Made by a program: the position numbers and the translations under genes
Notes under the pieces: generated by a model
What the model was told of the DNA's origin: nothing
Seen by the model: only the letters and a program-made list of their open reading frames with translations
Database searches by the model: none
Source of the DNA: Chiridota heheva
Taxonomy: Eukaryota; Echinodermata; Holothuroidea; Apodida; Chiridotidae
Length of the DNA stretch: 64,000 nt
NCBI GenBank assembly: GCA_020152595.1
Contig: JAIGNY010003222.1
Location: 363,501-427,500 of the forward strand
Reading direction: 5' to 3'
Shown here: one piece after another, positions 38,501-50,500 of the stretch
Layout: the number at the start of each line of letters is the position of its first letter
Numbering within the stretch: position 1 is the first letter of the stretch

Positions 38501-41500
38501 GAAATAAGATAATAAGATATAGATAGCGATAGAGATAGCAAGTAGAGAAACTTAGAGATAGCTATAGAGATAGCAAGTAAAACTTTCCATTTACTCAAGA
38601 AAGTTATAGCGTTCCCACCCATTTTGACACTAATGCATTTCTTGCAAGCTACGTGAGCCAATCAGATTTGTCTGTGTAGCTGGGTCACGCGATAACTTAC
38701 TAAAAACAACGAGATATCGCACAACTTTCCCAGGTACGTCCGAACTTCATTGCATGCCGTTCACTGATGTAAACAGTGTATATGGCTATACACAACAGGT
38801 GGTTTTTTGGGCAATTAAAGTTGACAGCTATTGGCCAAATATTGATTTATGTTTTGGATTTTAATGGAAAATCACTTGTTTTTGTGTGTGTGGAGGCATT
38901 TTTTAGTGTAGAAAAAACACAAGACAGTATTGTATGTTACGCAAAATAAAACGTTTATCAAAGCAAGATTTTCACTCGCCATGGCTTTATTAAGTGTAGT
39001 GAGAGTAACACAGTATATTATGATATTTTTACTCGCCCATGGCGAGTAGGTGAGTGATTTTTCCAAGCCTGTTCCTAATCTGAACAGATTAGGATATCAA
39101 TGACAATTTACTCTTCAGAAAAATTTAATTTATTTCCAATCTCATCTATAAATCATTCCCTGTCTCATAAGAAATTTGTTCCCAGTCGGAAAGAAAAATT
39201 CAATCACAATCTTAAAACAATTTCATTGGGTATAACTGAAATGTCTCGTTCTTGTAAATGGCCGTGACATGGGTTACCATCTCCCTGTGTTACCTAGCAA
39301 CAGGAACTTACCTTTCTTAAGTTCCTGGTTTTCTTTTTCCACTGCTGCAAGTCGGGCTTGAAGTTCTGGGGTTTCTCCGCCTGCTTTTACCCCTGAACCC
39401 TACAATGCACAGAAAATATTAAACACAATGTAAGTTGTTTGGAAGAGATGCAAGTACACCTTTTGTTTTTTAGATCTGAAGAAAAATGAAACAATGAAAG
39501 CTAACAAAGGATACATCAATCAATCAATCAATCTCTTGTGAATGAACCATGCACAACACACTAGGGAATGAACCATGCACAACACACTAGGGAATGAACC
39601 ATGCACAACACACTAGGGAATGAACCATGCACAACACACTAGGGAATGAACCATGCACAATGTACTTGCGACTAAACCATGCATAAGGTGGTTGTGAATG
39701 AACCATGCACAAGGCACTTATAAATTGATCATGCACAACCTCTTGTGAATGAACCATGCACAACACACTTGTGAATGGACCATGCACAACACATTTGTGA
39801 ATAACCATGCACAACACACTTTTGAATAACCATGCACAACACACTAGGGAATGAACCTTTTGAATAAACATTAGGAATGAAATGCACAAAACTCATGCAC
39901 AAATAAACAATGCATGCACAAACACACTTGTTAATAAACAATGCACAAACTTATAAATGAAATGCACAAATTTTTGTGAAAGCCATGCACAACTTGTGAC
40001 TAACCATGCACAAGGCACTTATGAATTAATCAACCACTTGTGAATGAACCATGCACAAATGAACCATGCACAACACACTTGTGAATGGAATGAACCATGC
40101 ACAACAAAATGAACCATGCACAAACTTGTGAAAATGAAACCATGTACAACACACTTGTGAATGAACCATGTACTTGTGACTGAACCATGTACAACATACT
40201 TGTGAATGAACCATGCACAAACTCTTGTGAATGAACCATGCACTTGTGACTGAACCATGTACAACACACTTGTAAATGAACCATGCACAAACTCTTGTGA
40301 ATGAACCATGCACTTGTGACTGAACCATGTACATGTACAACACACTTGTGAATGAACCATGCACAAACTCTTGTAAATGAACCATGTACTTGTGACTGAA
40401 CCATGTACAACACACTTGTGAATGAACCATGTACAAAATCTTGTAAATGAACTATGCACTTGTGACTGAACCATGTACAACACACTTGTGAATGAACCAT
40501 GCACAACACACTTGTGAATGAACCATGCACTTGTGACTGAGCCATGTACAACATACTTGTGAATGAACCATGCACAAACTCTTGTGAATGAACCATGCAC
40601 TTGTGACTGAACCATGTACAACACACTTGTGAATGAACCATGCACAAACCATGCACTTGTGACTGAGCCATGTACAACATACTTGTGAATGAACCATGCA
40701 CAAACTCTTGTGAATGAACCATGCACTTGTGACTGAACCATGTACAACACACTTGTGACTGAACCATGTACAACACACTTGTGAATGAACCATGCACAAA
40801 CTCTTGTGAATGAACCATGCACTTGTGACTGAACCATGTACAACACACTAGTGAATGAACCATGCACAAACTCTTGTGAATGAACCATGCACAAACTCTT
40901 GTGAATGAACCATGCACTTGTGACCCAACCATATACAACACACTTGTAAATGAACCATGTACAAACTCTTGTGAATGAACCATGCACAAACTCTTGTGAA
41001 TGAACCATGCACTTGTGACCCAACCATATACAAACACTTGTAAATGAACCATGCACAAACTCTTGTGAATGAACCATGCACAAACTCTTGTGAATGAACC
41101 ATGCACTTGTGACCCAACCATATACAACACACTTGTAAATGAACCATGTACAAACTCTTGTGAATGAACCATGCACAAACTCTTGTGAATGAACCATGCA
41201 CTTGTGACCCAACCATATACAACACACTTGTAAATGAACCATGCACAAACTCTTGTGAATGAACCATGCACTTGTGACCCAACCATATACAACACACTTG
41301 TAAATGAGCCATGCACAAACTCTTGTGAATGAACCATGCACAAACTCTTGTGAATGAACCATGCACTTGTGACCCAACCATATACAACACACTTGTAAAT
41401 GAACCATGCACAAACTCTTGTGAATGAACCATGCACAAACTCTTGTGAATGAACCATGCACTTGTGACCCAACCATATACAACACACTTGTAAATGAACC

Positions 41501-44500
41501 ATGTACAACACACTTGTGAATGAACCATGCACAAACTCTTGTAAATGAACCATGCACTTGTGACTGAACCATGTACAACACACTTAAGAATGAACCATGC
41601 ACAAACTCTTGTGAATGAACCATGCACTTGTGACCGAACCATGTACAACACACTTGTAAATGAGCCATGTACAACACACTTGTGAATGAACCATGCCCAA
41701 AAGTGGTTTCATACCTTTCTTGCAAATTGGAATATGATTACTGGATGAAATAAACATGCTAACAAATATGCAATAAAATAAAGAATTTCTACAGTGCAAA
41801 GTAATTTACAATAATCTAATTTTTAAACACATTTGTTGAGTGGCTAACTAAACAAAGGGTGGACCATTAATACTCAAAACATTCACTACAATGATTCAGG
41901 AGTCAAGTTTTATACTACAAAGATGGAAATGTCAATTGTACAGTACATCAAGGTGTGTCGTGGTTGTACAGTACATCAAGGTGTGTCGTGGTTGTACAGT
42001 ACATCAAAGTGTGTCATGGTTGTATAGTACATCAAGGTGTGTCATGGTTGTACAGTACATCAAGGTGTGTCATGCTTGTACAGTACATCAAGGTGTGTTG
42101 TCGTTGTACAGTACATCAAGGTGTGTCGTGGTTGTACAGTACATCAAGGTGTGTCGTGGTTGTACAGTACATTGATTGTACAGTACATCAAGGTATGTCG
42201 GGTTGTACAGTACATCAAGGTGTGTCAGTTGTACAGTACATCAAGGTGTCCGCGGTTGTACAGTACATCAAGGTGTGTCATGGTTGTACAGTACATCAAG
42301 GTGTGTACATGGTTGTACAGTACATCAAGGTGTAGCTGCGGTTGTACAGTACATCAAGGTGTGTCATGGTTGTACAGTACATCAAGGTGTGTCATGATTG
42401 TACAGTACATCAAGTGGTGTACAGTACATCAAGGTGTGTCATGGCTGTACAGTACATCGTGTTGTGCAGTACATCAAGTATATTAAGGTGTGTGGTTGTA
42501 CAGTACATCAAGGTGTGTCGTAGTTGTACAGTACATCAAGGTGTGTCATGGTTGTACAGTACATCAAGGTGTGTCATGGCTGTACAGTATATCAAGGTGT
42601 GTCATGCTTGTGCAGTACATCGAGGTGTGTCATGGCTGTACAGTACATCAAGGTGTGTCATGATTGTACAGTACATCAAGGTGTGCCATGGCTGTACAGT
42701 ACATCAAGGTGTGTCATGCTTGTACAGTACATCAAGGTGTGTCATGGTTGTACAGTACATTAAGGTGTGTCATGCTTGTAGAGTACATCAAGGTGTGTCG
42801 TGGTTGTACAGTAAATCAAGGTGTGTCATGGCTGTACAGTATATCAAGGTGTGTCATGATTGTACAGTACATCAAGGTGTGCCATGGCTGTACAGTACAT
42901 CAAGGTGTGTCATGCTTGTACAGTACATCAAGGTGTGTCATGGTTGTACGTCACACAGCTGTGTCACATGCTTAGAATACAAAGATCATTTCAAAGTTGT
43001 ATACCATAAATATGTAAGAAGTGTAACAGGCACACAGATGTACTCCTAGCTTTTGTACATTAGGTTGTGCTACAGGCTTAGAACACAGACATTACAGATA
43101 CCACAATGATGCCCAAGTATGATACAAGTATCATAGGTGTATATAACACAGCTAAACTAAGATTTTCTGTATATGTAACAGCTGGCACGTCACTATAAAG
43201 TACAGTACTTCCACTGACTTGATGCATGCAAACAACCATTATACCTTTTGTTGCTTTCCTTCTTTATGATACTGAACATGAAAGGAAAAGTGAGAAATAA
43301 TAGTGAAAACATATACCTCTCTACTGCAAGAGTAGCTACTGTATGCCGAGTGATTCCAGTTGCTAAGTGTATGTGTGTATATCCTACATGGCATTCCACC
43401 ATATGTCCCACATTGCATTCCACCATATGTCCCATTCCACCATATGTCCCACATGCCAACCCATCCTATGACCCACATGGAATCCCAACCTATGTCACAC
43501 ATGGCATTCCACCATAGGTCCCACATGGCATCCCACCCTATGACCCACAAGGCATCCCATCCTATGTCCCACATTTATCCAACCATATGTCCCACACGAC
43601 ATCCCATGTCCCAAATGACATCCCATACCATCCCTTGACCCACATGGCATTCCACCATATCTTCAATATGGCATTCCACCATACAGTATGTCCCACATGG
43701 CATTCCACCATATGTCCCACATGACATTCCACCATATGTCCCACATGGCATTCCACCATATGTTCCACATGGCATTCCACCATATGTCCTACATGGCATC
43801 CCACCCTATGACCCACATGGCATCCCACCTTATGTCCCACATTAATGTCACCATATGTCCCACACAACATCCCTCCCTATGTTCCACATGGCATCCCTCC
43901 CTGTGTCCCACATGGCATCTCTCCATATGTCCCCCATAGCATCCCACCTTATGTCCCGGATCAGTGGCTTCCCACCTGGTGTCCCACCTTATATCCCACC
44001 CCATAGTATCCCTCCCAATGTCCCAATGACATCCTACTTTATGCCCCACATGGCATCCCACCCCATGTCCCACATGACATCCCATGTCCCATATGACATC
44101 CCATACCCCACATGACATCCCATGTCCCACATGACATACCATCCCATGGCATTCCACCTTATGTCCCGTGTGACATTCCACCATATATCCTACATGGCAT
44201 CCCACCCTGTTCCACATGGCATCCAACCTCATCTCCCACATGGCATCCCACCCCATGTCCCATATGACATCCCATAGGTTCCATAAGAAGTCTCGTCCTA
44301 GCTATCAGTCCTGGATTGAGCACACTATGTATGGAAGTCTGTCAGTTATAATAACTTATATGCAAATGACTTGTTGAATAAGAAAAAAGGCAGTCAAATA
44401 ATCATGCCTGATATAGCCCTTGGTGCATACCACATGGTATATATTCTATCATCCTATGTCCCACATGGCCCCCATCATGTCCCATAAGGCAACCTCTCTA

Positions 44501-47500
44501 TGTACATATGCAGTCACATCTTGCCACACTCCCTGACTAAGCATACTGGCAGAGTTTAATAATCATGCCTGATGATACAGCCGTTGGTGTACAAATATTT
44601 TGAAGAAGTTTAAGGATTTTAAACCTCCAGTGTTATGAGATACTTGATGATCTCTGAAGGATTTTGGGAAATCATATCATCTTACAGTTATCTTCGAAGG
44701 GAATACCAAATATTTTGCAAACTTTTAAGGAAACTAATCTTCAACCTGTCTTAAGAGTCTCTGAAAAACTTTTACATTAAGTGAGGAAATTCCAGTCTTC
44801 CATGAGGATATCTGAAGAAACTTTTAACTTTTTCTGAGGCACTTTAAAGAAACTTGAACCTTTTCTGAGGAATTCTCAAAAAACTTTAACATTTGTAAGA
44901 AAATCTCAGGCAAAACTGTGGGTGGACGGCCAAAATCGCCATTACACAGGTTGGCATAATACTTCGCATGCTCACCAATAAAAGAAGTTTCTCAAATCTA
45001 ACTAAACACATACAAACATCACAGCAAGAAGACCAAGGACGCAATCCCAGATTTGCTCTAGGTGAAGATATTCTACCCCTGTATGCTACATTATTTCCTT
45101 TCAGTTAGATTAATGGAATAGATAGACACCTTACAACACAACTAGGACCTTTATCGTAATTTGCATATTAAAGGGGCACTAGACCAAAAAGTGAGGGCAT
45201 ATTTTTAGAGGGTCCCCAAAAAAATCAAATGATTATCTAGCATGCAAAGGGTAAAGCAATTTTCTGGTTAAATAATAGGAATATTCAAGTGACCTTTGCC
45301 CTCACATTGCCTGTGGGCTATGGAGGCATGAAGCTTATCAATCTATTGTGGATAATATATTTGTGAAATTTGGAAAGACGAGCACCCTCTCTTTTCGGAA
45401 TAGTGCTCATTTAACAGCTTTTTCAACACAAATTCCACTATTTGGTGTAAAAGAGCATCGGCAAGATCACTTCTAAGGAAATTTAGGTCATCCTGAAACA
45501 AAGTAAGTTAAACATGGAACCTAAACTTCAACAGGAAAAAACAGTATATGAAATATTCCATCTTCATGTTCACACAACAAGCAGCCCCCACAGGAACAAA
45601 GTTAGTCAATCCATCTACGCAGAAGTGCACAAAAACTCTCAACGCCTCTCCAAAATTTTCCTCGAAACAGATTTTTGCGGATTTTGGATAAGTTATTCTA
45701 AATAAAATGCCATTTCCAGTTACCAAAATCATTTTTTTACTATGGTTTGTCCCGGTTTACACCTTCGACTACCGGCCTATAGTGAGTAAGAACTGAACTG
45801 TCCAAGACATTGGTTAGCTGATAAATTCACCTTTCTAGGTGTCTTAGTTTTCTTAATTTTTCAGAAAGGAATTTCTTTGACAAATCACCAGGGTTAAACG
45901 CACCCTGTTGGGAGCTTGGGATTGCATCATTTCATGTTGGTGTTTTTTGTTGATGTTTAACGGTACTGCAACAGTCAGAGTCAAATGTGCCAAAAGGGTG
46001 TTAGAAAACTAAGGTGTAAGAGTAAGGACAGTATGAATAATAATAAAGAAACAAATAGAGGTAAGAAAAGGGAAGGAGGAATAGGATGGTAGGATAGAAA
46101 AGGAAGCGAGTGTGGGTAAGGGTTAGATCAGGTGGAATAAGTTGCAATTGCGGAGGAAGGTGACGATGTCGTTGGAGGGATTGTTTTTAAAGTTATCAGA
46201 AATGGGAGTGGAGGAGAGGAGAGATTTGGAGTTATGGAACAAGGGACAGGTGAAGATGATATCCTTGATCGAGAGATCAGTGTTGCAAGTAAGGCAGACA
46301 GGTGTAGGAGAGCCAGGAAGGAGTGGGTGAGAAAGGAGTGACCAAGGTGGATGCGGGTGGCAAGAACGTCCTTGCTATGACTGCGACTATGCAACGGAGT
46401 CGCATAGTCGCGACCAACCTATGTTGGTCCTGAGTTTGGGATTGATAGTGTAAAGTTTGTTCTTTTTGAGGTAGCTGCAAATGGTCAAGCGAAGTCAGAG
46501 TGTGGAAGAAGTGTAGGTAAAATGTAGTTCGACAGGGCGTTGCATCATTTCATCTGTTCAATTTCTAAACTGTTTTTTCATGTGCACCTGAAAAAACTAA
46601 CAAAGAAAGCTAAATTGAAGCAAACCTTTTTGGATCAAAGTAAGTGCAGTGCTAATCAAGTGATGCAAAGTTCAAAAGATTTTCAATAAAATGAGCCAAT
46701 GAGAGTAACATCAATTTACCCAGCAACGCATCTGCATTGTAACACTCTTTATGAAGGAACGCTAGCCAATGTAAACATGATAGAAAATAGAACCACCTTG
46801 TCCTTTTCAACATTATCTTATAATTTATTAATTATTAATCAATTAACATTATTTATGTTATTAAATAACATCACTATTAATTAAATAAATAATAATTAAT
46901 TTACATTTTGTTATTAAATAACATTATTATTTGTATCATATGCATAAACACATATCAACTGTTACATGTGATACTTCTAGAAACATTTGAAAAAAAGCAC
47001 TTAAAATTCAGGAAAATATCCCACAAAATGCAAGCATAAATACCGTTGAGTATTAAATCATTTGATACATGTATGTCAGGGAAAGTAGTAAAACAGAATC
47101 TTATACGAGTAATTATAATTTACCACTTGAAGAAAAATTAAGGAAAAATCATTCAAATAGTAAAAAAAGTTAAATTAATTTTCTTTAAAATACATTAACA
47201 ATTGTTAAGAATGTGAGAATAGGAGCACAAACCTTCCATAATAGACCAGTCATTTCTACACAGATAAGACAAGAGTTTTAAACTTGATCATCTTCTTAAC
47301 GGAATAATATTTTTAAACGCTTTGGTCTCTTTTAAAGTCTTCTATCATGAGATAAACTTGCTTGACCACTGAACTAATCATTTAATAAAGAAATAAAACA
47401 CTGAAGATAGAGCAAAATACTCACTGCAGTAAGTGAGCTTTTAATGTTGTTGCGAGCACGTGCAATTTCTTGGACCAATGAGCTGCTTGATGAATCCTGC

Positions 47501-50500
47501 GTGCAAGTCTAAAATGAAGAAAGATGAAAAACATTTCTGTAAAGGAATATTCTAGCGAATTTTTATTTGCATATATTTAATAGAGAACCATGAAAGGAAC
47601 AATTTGGTGTAAAAATCATGTTGATTTTTTTTTCTGTTTAGGAAATATTGAATTTCAAGGATTGTGCAAGAATTTGGTGCATTTCTTTGAAAAATTAATT
47701 GCCTCTTTCTTAAGTACTAGAAGCATTTTGTGTTTATTTATTGAGTTGTGGTAGCCTATAACATACACTTTATAAGAATGTGATTTGCCTATCTGTTCAT
47801 GAAACCTTACACCCTAAATAAAAGAAAAACATTTTTGTTTTGTTTTATAGAATTTTAAAGGATTTGCCTTTATGACATCACACTGTACACTGTGAGGTCA
47901 CTTTTCAACACACTGCGCAATCTTTGAAATGCAATAACTACTAAACGAGAAACAGATATCATTTTGATTTTTACACCAAATTGTTCCTTTAATAGCCATC
48001 TACCAAAAATATAAAAATGAAAATAAAAATGGGAATATTCTTTTAATCATTCTAAATGGAAAAAAACCACCTGAAAAATCCTATTCAATCATATCTATTA
48101 CTGAATCTGCTGGAGGTGACAATACAATGATTGACGCATAGTCACTGATGTCAGATGACAGTGAAATACAGCACAGTCTGAACCAAAATTTGAATTACCT
48201 GTACAGGTATTACCTATGCAGACCTGCCAACCTTTAGGATCACCAAACTGTATTCTAAAATTACAAAAGTTGTATTTTTGATAAAAAAACTGTACTCTTT
48301 AAACAAAATGTACAAAACAATGGTTTACTGTGGCTGAAAAAAATTTACCACTGTACTTTCAGTTTCTCTTATTGTACGCAGCAGTTGCCTTTTTGCATTT
48401 CTGAAGTGCTTCATTTTTTAATGTACGTTGATAGGATGGAATCCCTGCTGCTTGCCAATAGATCTTGCTAGTTAAACAGTCCAATAGAACTGGAATACTT
48501 AAATTGATCGGAACTGTGTTGCAGGTAGGTTGCCTTATGCATAATTAACTTGTAGTCTACACTTTTTGGCAGCAGCCGCAAATGGTTATAAATCGTATTC
48601 TGAATCTGAATCGATTAAGTCGGCAAAAATTCTTCAAGAGGACATGAACGCCAACTGAGTGTAGAAAAGTATGAGTAGAGTAAAAAAAAAATTTATTCTG
48701 GTGCCAAAAAACGTATTCTCAACATTTTCCTGTATTAAATACGGCAAAATCGTACTAGTTGGCAGGTCTGCTACAGTCCTTCGCAAAAAAACATGATAGA
48801 ATGGGTACTTTTCCACCCTCTGGTGTTTGTAAAAACCAACATAGCTTAAACATTTTGCATGAACCCTCTAACAACAGAGAAACTGAGATCTAATAAGCCC
48901 TAGTTACTGCAAACTTTGGACATGCTGTATATGGGTTGAATTTGCCACTGTTTCGCTGTTCCAAGAACAGTGCTTTTTATGCAGGAATAGTGCATTTTCA
49001 AATATCAGTGTTCCAGTAAAACAGTGCTATTTTCACAAGCATGTGGCATCAATGACCAATAACTTAATTTCTGCTCAAAAGTAGTTGTGAAATAACCCTA
49101 TTTTTGAAGAAAGGAACTTGTTTCTGTTAACATAACAAGATGACGGGCTAAGAAGGTTTAGTCACCCCATAAAAATCCCAAACTAACACCACCACCACAA
49201 AAAAAAAAAAAAAGACATCAATGATGTTATAGCTCAACCCATAGTAGTGCAAAAACCAATTAACTGGTTTTATTTGAAAAGCAATTTTATTTTTGTCATC
49301 TGATATTTTCAATTTGAAATTCAAATGCAATTTAAAGATTTTCTGGAAGTCTACTCATTTTTTGGACAATTATTCATTATGTTAAAATTCCAGCAGTTTT
49401 AAAGTTTCAAAGCGAGTGTGTATCGTTTACATGCATTTAGTATCGTCATTTTCGGAGAGTACACCAAAATTGCTCCAATTTAAGGTAAAAAATCGCGCCA
49501 TCAGAACATTTACTCCATTGCCCAAATAGACACTGGAATTTTGCATTCGAAATTGTAAAAAGTTGACTTCTACAGCATAAATCATTGTTTTTATGGAAAA
49601 TTATGCATGGAAATTCAGTTTAGAAATAACTGAAAACTTCCCTTCAAGTCATTTAATCTCAACATCACGTAACCTTTTGTGGTAATCGCTAGGGCTTTTA
49701 CTGTGAAAATTTTGCATGATACTTTGCCGTAAAACATTTCAAAACTACGCCACCACCCCAAAAGTTCTGATCATATCAGTCCTCTTGACACGACCATCAT
49801 GTTTGCGAATCACACAGAATTTCAGATCTGTTAAAACCTTTTTCTGTTTGTTTATTTTGCAATCATTTTTCTTTCTTGCAAAATTTATTTGACTCATCAG
49901 GTAATATTTACATGTAAATGTACTGATTCAAGTATTTTGACTGGGTGTTGTATGGTCGATTTAACAGCTTGAAAAACCGGGCCTTGATTGAGTGGGATTT
50001 AAAGCCTTACGTCTATATTTTATGGCATATTGTTATTTTCAGTTTACTGCTGCACATTCAGGGGGGTATTTCAAAAGTTAGTCATTACACTCTGGTGTAA
50101 AGGGTTGAGCTAAAAATTAAAAAAGCCCCGAGTTAGTAAAGAACTGTTGTCAGCAAAAATGTTGGAACAGTGAAATCTGGTCCGGAGCAGTATTATTTAA
50201 GAAATTACTGTTCCGGGGAAGTGGCAATTTTTTTTTTTTTTAAATGGCCCACTGGTATATGTGGCGTAGTGATTAGTGCTTTGTCCTCTCACCTGCACGT
50301 CCCGGGTTTATGTTCCGGTGGGTCTGCAACCAGTGAGTTCACAGTTGGTTATCAAAGGCCATGGCCGTCTTGATATAATGTCCAGCACTGGATGCTTTCG
50401 GGATTTAAACCTTGCTATGCTATGCTATGTGGCTTAATTTAAGAGAGTTGACCTTTTGAGATATAACTCTAATCATTCAATTTAACCAAACCAGATTTAC

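Noticed and set aside
40019..41725. Minus-strand open frames of 517-568 codons
   Set aside because: Explained by stop-free minisatellite units; the peptide simply repeats V-H-G-S-F-T and related blocks in several frames.
48218..48771. Firm hAT assignment for this MITE
   Set aside because: The ends resemble hAT, but the 8-bp flanks do not match each other.
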